A stretch of 64,000 nt of DNA from assembly GCF_002205635.1 (NCBI RefSeq), contig NZ_NISJ01000005.1, forward strand, positions 186,001 through 250,000, read 5' to 3'. Source of the stretch: Sphingopyxis witflariensis. Its GTDB lineage: Bacteria > Pseudomonadota > Alphaproteobacteria > Sphingomonadales > Sphingomonadaceae. Positions within the stretch are counted from its first letter, which is position 1. Every line of letters begins with the position of its first letter. The position numbers were made by a program, and so were the translations under genes. The notes under the pieces are model-generated. The model ran no database searches. It was given only the letters and a program-made list of their open reading frames with translations, and had not been told where the DNA came from. Shown piece after piece: positions 36,820-46,106 of the stretch.

Positions 36820-37707
36820 TTACATGCGAAAACGCACGCGATTCAGATAATAGGAAGCCACCGGTTTACCCATCGCATCGAGCGCCGGCTCGAATTCAGC
36901 GCGGCGCATGATTCCGTTGCACACCGCCTCGTCAAACTCGACCGGCCGCGTTGATTGCTGGATATGGCAGCTGGCGGGCTTGCCCGCCGCATCGACAATC
37001 AGACGAAAATGGACAAGGCCCTGATAGCCGCGCGCGCGCATCTCGGGCGGATAGTCGCTGTTGTTCAGCCATTGTTCCGGCTCGCCCACCGGAGTCGCCC
37101 GGCGCGACAAATTCTGATGCGCTGTGACATCAATTTTCCATCCCCGCAGCAGGTCGTCGGTACAGGCGGCCAGCGCCTGTTCTGCCGCCATCATCGAACC
37201 CGTTTCCAGATGGATCGCCTGCTTGCCGACGATCCGCAACTCGAGAAAACGGATCGCGGCGTAAAGCGCCGGATCAATATCTGGCTGTTTGAGCGATTTT
37301 CCCTCATTCTCCCGGGCGGCACGGGCCGGGTCGTACCCCGTGATCCACAGATTGCCGTCGACGATCAGCGCCGCATTTCCATTGTCGAGCGATCCGGTCG
37401 TGAAGCCCTTTTCGAACGCCGGGTCGTTGGGACCGAAGCGAAGGGTGATCCGGCGCGTTTCGCTGCGGACTTTCACCGGCTGACCGGTAAGCGTCATGCC
37501 AACCTTCGGTCCCGGCTGAAAGCGGTCGAGGACGAGAACGACCTCTTCATCGCCGGTTCCGAACGACCGCGCCAGGCGGCAACTATCGTCGGCATAATTG
37601 ATGTGCCAGTCAGACGAAGGGGACAACCGCAAGGGTTCGCCGGCATAGGCCGGCATCGTCATGGCCACAGCTGCGGCAAGTCCGGTAAGAGCAGCACGAC
37701 GATGCAT
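36820..37707 (-). CDS. Exported protein with TonB C-terminal domain
   Basis: A 295-residue protein with a signal peptide (MHRRAALTGLAAAVAMTMPA, cleavage near AYA-GE). The last 90 residues form a TonB C-terminal-like domain: NNSDYPPEMRARGYQGLVHF, RLIVDAAGKPASCHIQQSTR and FDEAVCNGIMRRAEFEPALD. It lacks the proline-rich spacer and uncleaved anchor of a true energy transducer, so it may be a periplasmic protein using this fold for another purpose. The N-terminal 190 residues match nothing I know. GGGAGAGGATTG supports ATG 37707. Confidence 0.75.
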   Translation of the reverse strand: MHRRAALTGLAAAVAMTMPAYAGEPLRLSPSSDWHINYADDSCRLARSFGTGDEEVVLVLDRFQPGPKVGMTLTGQPVKVRSETRRITLRFGPNDPAFEKGFTTGSLDNGNAALIVDGNLWITGYDPARAARENEGKSLKQPDIDPALYAAIRFLELRIVGKQAIHLETGSMMAAEQALAACTDDLLRGWKIDVTAHQNLSRRATPVGEPEQWLNNSDYPPEMRARGYQGLVHFRLIVDAAGKPASCHIQQSTRPVEFDEAVCNGIMRRAEFEPALDAMGKPVASYYLNRVRFRM

Positions 37708-37776
37708 CACAATCCTCTCCCACAACCCTCTTTTTCGGAGGCACCGAACTTATAGGCTGGAATCGGAAAGGCAATC

Positions 37777-38772
37777 TCAGCCGATGGCACCGTAGGACAC
37801 ATAATCCCCGGCATGGGCATTGGATCTCCGAAAGCTCGTGAAACTCATGCTCGCCGACAGGTCGAGCGCCTCGACCTGATGCCACCAGCCGACGGGCAGG
37901 AAAATCGCTTCGCCGGGGCCGATCACCACCTCCAGCACCGGCGGCGTGTCGGCGTCACCCACCCCGGCGGGCAGCGCTTCATTGCCCCAGTCGGAAAAGC
38001 AATGAAGGCGGTTCTTCATCCGCCCAAAAGCCCAGGGCGGCGCCATCCGCACCCGCTTGCGGCCCAGCACCTGGACCAGCAGATTGTTGGTCAGGTCATG
38101 GTGCCACGGCGTCAGTGTGCCGCGCGGCCCCAGCCAGAAAAAGCCGTCGCGGCCTCCGCGATCGTCAAGCAAATCGATCGGCGCCAGATCGTCCCACAGG
38201 AAGCCAAGCGCCGCTGCATTGGTGCCGCTGTTATAGGCGGTGAGGTAAATATCGTTGCTCGCCTCATCCTTGCGGAGCCAGTCGATCAGTTCGGCGAAGC
38301 GGATCAGGCGGCGGTGGTCATCCTTCGCCAGTTCATAGGCGGGATCGCGCGTCCGCTCGACCTGCGCCTCGACCACCGCGTCGCCACCGGCGGCCGCAAA
38401 ATGGTCGAGCGACCAGCGCTCGAGCGCGGGCCAATGATCGATCAGCCCGGTCAGCTTCGCGGGGCGGTTCGCCTCATAGTGGTGGCGATAGAAATGATCG
38501 GGATCGGGTCGCTCCAGCGTATCGAGCGCAAAGCCGCCATCGGCCTCGAACGCCAGCCGCTGCTGATTGGCGAGCAGCCAGCCCTGCTTCGCCATGCGCG
38601 CCGCCTGCAACCGCAGCGCCGCCGCCAGCGGGTCTTTCGCCAGCCGCTCAATCTCATATTTCGCCGACGCCCCGGAGACTCCCGCCGCAACCAACCGCGC
38701 GTGCAACGCGGCATCATCGTCGCCCGCCGCCAGCCCCTCGGCGATCAGCGTGCGCTTGTCCGACTGCGACAT
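37777..38772 (-). CDS. JmjC-like cupin (cupin_8) oxygenase
   Basis: A 331-residue protein with an alpha-helical N-terminal part (about 1-90) and a C-terminal JmjC-like barrel. Iron ligands are suggested by LTPWHHDLTNNLLVQVLGRK (HxD) and FLPVGWWHQVEALDLSASMS (distal His). FYRHHYEANRPAKLTGLIDH begins the cupin-8 region. Family members are Fe(II)/2-oxoglutarate hydroxylases; the substrate is unknown. GGAGGC lies upstream of the ATG. It is a single gene following etfA on the minus strand, separated by a strong hairpin. Confidence 0.82.
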   Translation of the reverse strand: MSQSDKRTLIAEGLAAGDDDAALHARLVAAGVSGASAKYEIERLAKDPLAAALRLQAARMAKQGWLLANQQRLAFEADGGFALDTLERPDPDHFYRHHYEANRPAKLTGLIDHWPALERWSLDHFAAAGGDAVVEAQVERTRDPAYELAKDDHRRLIRFAELIDWLRKDEASNDIYLTAYNSGTNAAALGFLWDDLAPIDLLDDRGGRDGFFWLGPRGTLTPWHHDLTNNLLVQVLGRKRVRMAPPWAFGRMKNRLHCFSDWGNEALPAGVGDADTPPVLEVVIGPGEAIFLPVGWWHQVEALDLSASMSFTSFRRSNAHAGDYVSYGAIG

Positions 38773-38856
38773 GAAAAGCCTCCTCCGCCCACGATGGGCG
38801 TTCGTGAGCGATGCTCAAGCGCATGTCGATGACAATTTGGCGACGCGCCCGAAACG

Positions 38857-38893
38857 ACAAAGCGGCCGTGGGCATCGCCCACGACCGCTTTGT
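38857..38893 (-). terminator. Terminator after etfA
   Basis: ACAAAGCGGCCGTGGGC (38857-38873) pairs with 38877-38893 around a three-base loop, a 17-bp stem with one mismatch. On the minus strand it lies about 40 bases after the etfA stop and is followed by GTCGTTTCG, only moderately U-rich. It separates etfBA from the cupin gene. Confidence 0.75.
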
Positions 38894-38933
38894 TATACTC
38901 ACGCTATCCGGCGCAGGCCGGAGCAATCGCGGA

Positions 38934-39863
38934 TCAGATCTTGCCGGTCAGTTCGGGAACGGCATTGAACAGATCGGCGACGAGGCCGAAGTCGGCGACC
39001 TGGAAGATCGGGGCGTCCTCGTCCTTGTTGATCGCAACGATCGTCTTCGAATCCTTCATCCCGGCGAGATGCTGGATCGCGCCCGAAATGCCGATGGCGA
39101 AATAGACCTGCGGCGCCACGATCTTGCCGGTCTGGCCGACCTGATAATCGTTGGGGACATAACCCGCATCGACCGCAGCGCGCGAAGCACCGAGCGCGGC
39201 GCCGAGCTTGTCGGCGAGCGGGACGATGACTTCTTCATACTTCTCGCTCGAACCCAGCGCACGGCCGCCCGACACGATGATCTTGGCCGAGGTCAGCTCG
39301 GGACGCTCCGACTTCGCGATTTCAGCGCCGACGAAGCTCGAAATGCCGGCATCGCTGCCTGCACCCACGGCTTCGACCGTACCCGAACCGCCCGAAGTCG
39401 CGGCCTTGTCAAACGCGGTGCCGCGCACGGTGAGGACCAGCTTGGCGTCCGACGATTCGACGGTCGCGATCGCGTTGCCGGCATAGATCGGGCGGGTGAA
39501 GGTCTTGGGACCCTCGACCGACAGAATTTCCGAAATCTGCATCACATCGAGCAGCGCGGCGACGCGTGGCGCGATATTCTTGCCGGTCGTCGTCGCGGGC
39601 GCGAGGAAGGCGTCGTGGCTGCCCATCAGTTCGGCGACGAGCGGCGCGACATTTTCGGGCAGATTGTGACCGAAGGCGGCGTTGTCAGCGACATGCACCT
39701 TGCCGACCCCGGCGATGCCGGCGGCTTCCTTGGCGACCGCATCGACGCCCGAACCGGCGACGAGCAGATGGACTTCGCCGAGCTTCGACGCCGCGGTGAC
39801 CACCGCGAGCGTCGCGTCCTTGACGGCCTTGCCGTCATGTTCGACCCAAACGAGCGTTTTCAT
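38934..39863 (-). CDS. etfA: Electron transfer flavoprotein alpha subunit
   Basis: The FAD-binding subunit of ETF, which takes electrons from acyl-CoA dehydrogenases to ETF-quinone oxidoreductase. The 309 residues end in the FAD domain: [40 protein letters not shown] and [20 protein letters not shown]. It begins with a 4-base overlap with etfB (ATGA). It supports the acyl-CoA dehydrogenases of the region, including the one at 34098-35387. Confidence 0.97.
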   Translation of the reverse strand: MKTLVWVEHDGKAVKDATLAVVTAASKLGEVHLLVAGSGVDAVAKEAAGIAGVGKVHVADNAAFGHNLPENVAPLVAELMGSHDAFLAPATTTGKNIAPRVAALLDVMQISEILSVEGPKTFTRPIYAGNAIATVESSDAKLVLTVRGTAFDKAATSGGSGTVEAVGAGSDAGISSFVGAEIAKSERPELTSAKIIVSGGRALGSSEKYEEVIVPLADKLGAALGASRAAVDAGYVPNDYQVGQTGKIVAPQVYFAIGISGAIQHLAGMKDSKTIVAINKDEDAPIFQVADFGLVADLFNAVPELTGKI

Positions 39864-40609
39864 GAGTGCACTCCCATCGCTTTCAGCTTGGCAACCAGTT
39901 CATCGACATCGGCGACCTTGACGCCAGCCGAACGAACCGGCGGCTCGCTGACCTTGAGCGTCTTGACGCGCGGAGTCGTATCGACGCCATAATCAGCAGG
40001 GGTTTTGGTATCGAGCGGCTTCGACTTCGCCTTCATGATGTTCGGCAGCGAAGCATAACGCGGCTCATTCAGACGAAGGTCGGTGGTGACGATCGCGGGA
40101 AGCTTGAGCTTCACCGTTTCGAGGCCGCCGTCGACTTCGCGGGTCACATTGACATGATCACCATCGACATTGACCGCGCTGGCGAAAGTGCCCTGCGCCC
40201 AGCCGGTCAGGGCTGCGAGCATCTGGCCGGTCTGGTTGTTGTCGTCGTCGATCGCCTGCTTGCCAAGGATGACAAGACCGGGCTGTTCGGCGTCGGCGAT
40301 CGCCTTGAAGATTTTCGCAAGCGCCAGCGGTTCGACGGCATCGTCGGTTTGGACGAGGATCGCGCGGTCGGCGCCCATGGCGAGCGCGGTGCGCAGCGTT
40401 TCCTGCGCCTTCGCCGGGCCGACGGACACGGCGACGACTTCGGTCGCCACGCCCTTTTCGCGCAGACGAATCGCTTCTTCGACACCGATCTCATCGAACG
40501 GGTTCATCGACATTTTGACATTGGCGAGGTCAACGCCCGTACCGTCGGATTTGACCCGCGGTTTCACGTTATAATCGAGCACCCGCTTTACGGGGACGAG
40601 GATTTTCAT
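39860..40609 (-). CDS. etfB: Electron transfer flavoprotein beta subunit
   Basis: AMP-binding partner of EtfA; 249 residues. It starts [20 protein letters not shown], and [20 protein letters not shown] and [18 protein letters not shown] fit the family. ATG 40609 is chosen over the longer frame because the family start matches. It heads the etfBA unit, and a 16-base palindromic operator candidate lies about 50 bases upstream. Confidence 0.97.
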   Translation of the reverse strand: MKILVPVKRVLDYNVKPRVKSDGTGVDLANVKMSMNPFDEIGVEEAIRLREKGVATEVVAVSVGPAKAQETLRTALAMGADRAILVQTDDAVEPLALAKIFKAIADAEQPGLVILGKQAIDDDNNQTGQMLAALTGWAQGTFASAVNVDGDHVNVTREVDGGLETVKLKLPAIVTTDLRLNEPRYASLPNIMKAKSKPLDTKTPADYGVDTTPRVKTLKVSEPPVRSAGVKVADVDELVAKLKAMGVHS

Positions 40610-40658
40610 GGCTTCAAAAGCTCCTCTCGAGAAATTGTGCACCGCGTCATAATTGCGG

Positions 40659-40674
40659 TTTACGTAAACGTCAA
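40659..40674 (-). promoter_or_regulatory. Candidate LiuR-like (MerR-type) operator upstream of etfBA
   Basis: On the minus strand the sequence reads TTGACGTTTACGTAAA: half-sites TTGACGT and ACGTAAA separated by two bases. It contains a perfect 12-bp palindrome GTTTACGTAAAC (40658-40669). This resembles the motif proposed for LiuR, a MerR-family regulator of branched-chain amino acid and acyl-CoA genes whose regulons can include etf. The regulator gene is not in the window. Confidence 0.55.
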
Positions 40675-40679
40675 CCTCA

Positions 40680-40706
40680 CCCCTCCCCCCTCATGGTGGG
40701 GAGGGG
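40680..40706 (-). terminator. Hairpin after sucC
   Basis: CCCCTCCCC (40680-40688) pairs with GGGGAGGGG (40698-40706) around a nine-base loop, 12 bases after the sucC stop. No U tract follows on the minus strand, so termination may be weak or factor-dependent. It lies between sucC and the etfBA operator. Confidence 0.5.
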
Positions 40707-40717
40707 CTGATGAGGTT

Positions 40718-41926
<1,209 letters not shown>

Positions 41927-42111
41927 GAGGTCTGCCGGGCCTTTCGAGTCTGGGGCGGGGAGAATTGGCGCCGCCTAAGCACAAGTTTCGCGGCAAGGCT
42001 ACCCCTACGGCGCCCAGATTATCTTGTGCGCCGACAAGCCAGACCGATCAGGCCAGCGTTTCTTTCACGATGATGAAAGGGCTGCGGCGTCCGGCCGCGT
42101 GCGAATGTGAC

Positions 42112-42423
42112 CTAGTTGAACGCGCAGACTGCGGCGGAGCTGATCGTCACCGTCAAAATCTCGGGATCCCGAAGCGCCCGAATCTTGCGCGTGAACTGGG
42201 TCAGCGTCAGATTATCGACGCGCTTGTCCTTCAGGCTGGCCAGCGAACCGATGCGACGCAGCTGGGTCAGCGACAGCCGGTCGACCATGCGTTCAGCCAT
42301 GCATGCGGCGATCGGTTGCGACAGGCCGGCGTCGACCAGCCCGGTGCGCAGCCGCGCCTCGGGAGTCGCGCAGGCGGCGAGCGCGAGCGGCAGGGTCAGC
42401 AAGGGAAGAGCGGCCCATTTCAT
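42112..42423 (-). CDS. Small lipoprotein of unknown function
   Basis: A 103-residue protein with a lipoprotein signal (MKWAALPLLTLPLALAACAT; lipobox LAAC) and a short helical body (LVDAGLSQPIAACMAERMVD, LSLTQLRRIGSLASLKDKRV). It begins 9 bases after the beta-lactamase-like gene, itself a lipoprotein, so the two probably share a transcript. No family recognised. Confidence 0.7.
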   Translation of the reverse strand: MKWAALPLLTLPLALAACATPEARLRTGLVDAGLSQPIAACMAERMVDRLSLTQLRRIGSLASLKDKRVDNLTLTQFTRKIRALRDPEILTVTISSAAVCAFN

Positions 42424-42432
42424 ATTGTCATT

Positions 42433-43587
42433 CTACCTTCCGTGAAACTCGGCGACCGCGCCCGAAACCGCCTGCATCAATGCCATGCGGGCGGGAATGG
42501 GCGAGGTCGTGCTGCCAAGCATTACCACGATGGCATAGCGGGTTCCATCGGGCGCCGTCGCGATGCCGATATCATTGTAACCGGCGGTCATACCCTTGAA
42601 ATCCTGCCCAGTTCCGGTCTTGTGGAGAAATTGCCAACCGGGGGGAAGACCAGCCTTCAGCCGCCGCGGACCACTCCGGGTGCGGCTCATCACGTCGAGC
42701 AGATATTCGGTCGATTCGGGCGACAGCAGTGTGCCCCGCGCGAGCCGGGTCAAGGCACTGGCGATTGCCGCCGGGCTCGCGCCATCGACCGGATTGGCGA
42801 GATAGGCATCCATCGCCGCCTTGCGCTTCGCTTCGGGTAGCGCGGCGCGCGCGGCCTGAAACGCGCGGCCGACCGAGTAGCTTTGCTGCCAGGTCAGCCC
42901 GGCGGTACCGCTTTGCAGCAAGCGCTCGCCCGGGCCGAAACGAATCGCCCCCAGATCCTTTTTCGAAATGAAGCGGCGTACCGCTTCGGGCCCGCCCACA
43001 GTACGCAGCAGGCTGTCGTTCGCGGTATTGTCACTGTGGGTGATCGCGGTTTCAATGAGCTCGCGGACGCTCATCGTCACCGATCCCTCGGCCTGAACAC
43101 GCGCAGCGAGCGGTTGGTAGAACAGGGTAAGATCCTCGCGACCGATGCGGACCGGCTGATCGAGGCGGATCCGTCCCTGATCCACGGCGTCGAGGATGGA
43201 CAATGCCACCCAAAATTTCGATACGCTCTGTTGCGGAAACAAATCCTCGCCGCGCTGCGAAAGCGCCCATTCGCCGTCGATCCGCTGAACCGCAATCCCG
43301 GTCTTGCCGGGGAAAGCCTTCCAAAGCTGGGTAATTCGATCGTTCAGCCCGGCCGGTGGGCGGCGGAAACCGGGGTCCATCGTTCCCCGGGGTGCGGGGG
43401 TGGCAGAGCGCACCGGCTGCCCGATCGGCATCGAAACCGATCCGCCGGGCCCGCGCGTCACCGGCGGCACTGCACGGGGCGCCTCTCTGGGCGTAGGCAC
43501 GATCGCGGCGCTGCTGACGCAACCCGCGAGCATCACAGCACCCATCACCATGGCAAGCATTGGCTTGCCGGAAAACTGGACCTTCAT
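42433..43587 (-). CDS. Class A beta-lactamase-like serine hydrolase lipoprotein
   Basis: A 384-residue protein with lipobox LAGC (Cys23), a Pro-rich linker (about 30-80) and a class A penicillin-binding fold. All catalytic motifs can be placed: SVSK (Ser121, Lys124), SDN (185-187), an omega-loop Glu221 in ERLLQ where class A enzymes have ExxLN, and KTG (323-325). The stretch between Glu221 and KTG is about 34 residues longer than usual. The Asn of ExxLN is Gln here, so deacylation may be altered. It could be a beta-lactamase or a penicillin-binding hydrolase. A small lipoprotein gene follows. Confidence 0.82.
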   Translation of the reverse strand: MKVQFSGKPMLAMVMGAVMLAGCVSSAAIVPTPREAPRAVPPVTRGPGGSVSMPIGQPVRSATPAPRGTMDPGFRRPPAGLNDRITQLWKAFPGKTGIAVQRIDGEWALSQRGEDLFPQQSVSKFWVALSILDAVDQGRIRLDQPVRIGREDLTLFYQPLAARVQAEGSVTMSVRELIETAITHSDNTANDSLLRTVGGPEAVRRFISKKDLGAIRFGPGERLLQSGTAGLTWQQSYSVGRAFQAARAALPEAKRKAAMDAYLANPVDGASPAAIASALTRLARGTLLSPESTEYLLDVMSRTRSGPRRLKAGLPPGWQFLHKTGTGQDFKGMTAGYNDIGIATAPDGTRYAIVVMLGSTTSPIPARMALMQAVSGAVAEFHGR

Positions 43588-43726
43588 TCAAACCCCACGG
43601 CTGCGACCGTCATCTCTTATCCCCGCCCTATCGGCAGTGCCATTCGTCCCGCACACGGCCGGGGGGAGCCAGCGTTTTGCGGTGAACGATTCCTCTGTCA
43701 CGACCAGTGACGGAACCCGCGTCCTT

Positions 43727-44416
43727 TCAGGGCGCAGGCTTGGCCCGCACCCGCGCCGGATAAAGCCGTTTCAGCGCCGCAAGCTTCGGTGCATCCCAGC
43801 GCAGGATATAGCCGTTCGAGGGATTGCGGCGCATGAAATCCTGGTGGCTCGCCTCGGCGGGATAGAAGCGCTTATAGCTTTCGATCGGAACGACGACGGG
43901 TTTGGCGAAATATTTGCCCTTGCCGATCTGCGCCAGATAGGCGGTCGCGACCTGGCGCTGAACCGCATCCATCGGGACGATCGCGGCGCGATATTGCGAG
44001 CCTGTATCGGGGCCCTGGCGATTTTTGAGTGTGGGATCGGCGACCACCGAAAACAGGATGCGCAGCAAGGTGCCATAGCTGAGCTGGGTCGGGTCATAGG
44101 TGACCCGTACCGCCTCGGCATGGCCAGATGTGCCGTCGTGCGTCAGCTCATAGCGCGCGGTCGCCGCGCTGCCGCCATGATAGCCTGATTCGACAGAGAT
44201 CACGCCTTTTACATGCGAAAAGACGCCCTCGACGCCCCAAAAGCACCCGCCCGCAAGAATTGCGGTCGCACGCTTAGCTTTAACGGCGGGATCGACGGCT
44301 GCGGCAGGAAGCTGGACGACACCCTCGGCCTGCGCCGGGGCGCACTGGGCGACAATCGCGCCAATGAGCAGCGCCGCGAAGGCGCGCGAAGAGAAATGGC
44401 GACGCCGCGCCGTCAA
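43727..44416 (-). CDS. msrA: Exported peptide methionine sulfoxide reductase A
   Basis: Reduces methionine-S-sulfoxide in proteins. The catalytic Cys lies in AILAGGCFWGVEGVFSHVKG, and YDPTQLSYGTLLRILFSVVA and ASHQDFMRRNPSNGYILRWD complete the fold. A signal peptide (RRHFSSRAFAALLIGAIVAQ, cleavage near AQA-EG) places it in the periplasm, unlike most MsrA. The start taken is TTG 44416, which overlaps the stop of an upstream 35-codon frame (TTGA); no ATG suits. The longer frame upstream is not protein-like. 229 residues. Confidence 0.85.
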   Translation of the reverse strand: MTARRRHFSSRAFAALLIGAIVAQCAPAQAEGVVQLPAAAVDPAVKAKRATAILAGGCFWGVEGVFSHVKGVISVESGYHGGSAATARYELTHDGTSGHAEAVRVTYDPTQLSYGTLLRILFSVVADPTLKNRQGPDTGSQYRAAIVPMDAVQRQVATAYLAQIGKGKYFAKPVVVPIESYKRFYPAEASHQDFMRRNPSNGYILRWDAPKLAALKRLYPARVRAKPAP

Positions 44417-44520
44417 AGCGGCAGCGAAAGCGCCGGATGCTGGAAGGCAACGATCAGGCCGCCAATGGCAAAGCCGGCGAGCATCGTCAGGAACCAGTCG
44501 GAGCGGAGCGTGGCAAGCAT
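44413..44520 (-). CDS. Very small membrane protein coupled to msrA
   Basis: A 35-codon frame, MLATLRSDWFLTMLAGFAIG followed by GLIVAFQHPALSLPL, that encodes one transmembrane helix and little else. Its TGA overlaps the TTG start of msrA. It is likely translated first and hands ribosomes on to msrA. The upstream GGGCTCTCCCC is a poor ribosome site, so the call depends on the coding-like composition and the precise overlap. Confidence 0.5.
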   Translation of the reverse strand: MLATLRSDWFLTMLAGFAIGGLIVAFQHPALSLPL

Positions 44521-44712
44521 GGGGAGAGCCCTTTTTTCTGTCTTCCGGTTTTGCGGCCAAGGCCGCCCTGTTCACACCGACGATATGGCACGCCCCAACC
44601 AGCCGTGCAGTGATGTCCATCACCTTAGGCATCGAGGCTTACTATACGGTGAACCGGGCGCTTAACCGTCGTTCATGTCCCAAATGGGCGATGAAGACCG
44701 CAATTACAAGAC

Positions 44713-44741
44713 CGGTCGGTACAGAATATCTATACCGACCG
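44713..44741. promoter_or_regulatory. Inverted repeat between msrA and the aminotransferase gene
   Basis: CGGTCGGTA (44713-44721) and TACCGACCG (44733-44741) are perfect 9-base inverted repeats separated by 11 bases. They start 10 bases past the aminotransferase stop on the minus strand, so a terminator role is possible, though no U tract follows. The GACCGGTC core is also typical of TetR-type operators. Confidence 0.5.
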
Positions 44742-44750
44742 AAATCTCCC

Positions 44751-45965
44751 TTATGCCAGCGCGGCGCATGCCTGCTGGATGCGCACGCAGGCATCCTTGA
44801 GCACCGCTTCCGACGTCGCGTAGGAAACGCGAAACGCTGGCGACAGGCCAAAGGCGCCGCCGTGGACCGCGGCGACGCGCGCCGAGTCGAGGAAATAGTC
44901 GATCAGCGCTTCGTCGCTGTCGATCAGCTTTCCGTCGGGGGTCTTCTTGCCCATGCAGCCGCTCGCGTCGGGATAGACATAGAAAGCACCGTCGGGGGTC
45001 GGGCAGTTGAGCCCCGGCGCGTCGTTGAGCATCGCGACGACCATATCGCGGCGCTTCTTGAACGCGGCGTTGCGGTCGTCGAGGAATTGCTGCGGTCCGC
45101 CGAGCGCGGCGGCGGCGGCAGCCTGCGCGATCGAACAGGGGTTCGACGTCGATTGCGACTGCAGCTTGGCCATCGCCTTGATGATCCACGCCGGGCCGCC
45201 GGCATAGCCGATGCGCCAGCCGGTCATCGCATAGGCCTTCGAACAGCCGTTCACGGTCAGGATGCGGTCGATCAGGTCGGGGCAGCGCTGCGCCAGCGTC
45301 GAGAAGGCGAAATCCGCGTACCAGACATGCTCGTACATATCGTCGACCATCACCATCACATGCGGATGGCGGCGGACGACTTCGCCGATCGCGTCGAGTT
45401 CCTGGGGCGAATAGGCGGCGCCCGACGGGTTCGACGGCGAATTGAACATGATCCAGCGCGTCTTGGGCGTGATCGCGGCGTCGAGTTGCGCCGGGGTGAT
45501 TTTGTAATTCTGCGCCGCAGTGCCCTCGATGATCACCGGCGTACCGCCACAAAAAGCAACGATGTCGGGATAGCTGACCCAATAAGGCGCGGGGATGATC
45601 ACCTCGTCGCCCGCATCGACCGTCGCGACCAGCGCGTTGAACAGAGTGTGCTTGCCGCCGACGTTGACGCTGATCTGGTCGAGACCGAAGTCGAGGCCGT
45701 TGTCGCGGCGGAACTTGCCGCGGATCGCGTCCTTCAGCGCGACGGTGCCGTCGACCAGCGTATATTTGGTCTGGCCGTTGCGGATCGCCTCGATCGCCGC
45801 TTCCTTGACGAAGTCGGGCGTGTCGAAATCGGGCTCGCCGGCGCTCAGCCCAATCACGTCAACGCCGTCCGCTTTCAGCTTGGTCACGCGCGCGGTCATT
45901 GCGAGCGTTGCCGAAGGCTGGATACGACCGAGTGCGGCCGAGACATGGGGCTTGAAAGTCGACAT
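44751..45965 (-). CDS. Aspartate aminotransferase-type PLP enzyme
   Basis: A 404-residue class I aminotransferase, probably aspartate:2-oxoglutarate aminotransferase (I-gamma subgroup). LSAGEPDFDTPDFVKEAAIE is the substrate-loop motif, FNSPSNPSGAAYSPQELDAI follows, and the PLP lysine lies in NGCSKAYAMTGWRIGYAGG. The start MSTFKPHVSAALGRIQPSAT at 45965 fits the family. It may also serve prephenate, as some relatives do. Single gene on the minus strand, after pabBC. Confidence 0.9.
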   Translation of the reverse strand: MSTFKPHVSAALGRIQPSATLAMTARVTKLKADGVDVIGLSAGEPDFDTPDFVKEAAIEAIRNGQTKYTLVDGTVALKDAIRGKFRRDNGLDFGLDQISVNVGGKHTLFNALVATVDAGDEVIIPAPYWVSYPDIVAFCGGTPVIIEGTAAQNYKITPAQLDAAITPKTRWIMFNSPSNPSGAAYSPQELDAIGEVVRRHPHVMVMVDDMYEHVWYADFAFSTLAQRCPDLIDRILTVNGCSKAYAMTGWRIGYAGGPAWIIKAMAKLQSQSTSNPCSIAQAAAAAALGGPQQFLDDRNAAFKKRRDMVVAMLNDAPGLNCPTPDGAFYVYPDASGCMGKKTPDGKLIDSDEALIDYFLDSARVAAVHGGAFGLSPAFRVSYATSEAVLKDACVRIQQACAALA

Positions 45966-46106
45966 GGCGAAGCGTCCTTGCGAGAGGGCGGGTGACAGGA
46001 AATTGGCAGAAAATTGCGCGCGGCCGCGCCTATCGCGTCCCACCCGATTAGGCAAGGGATGCGGTAGACAATTTACGAATGCGAAGCGATTTTCGCCGGA
46101 TGGGAG

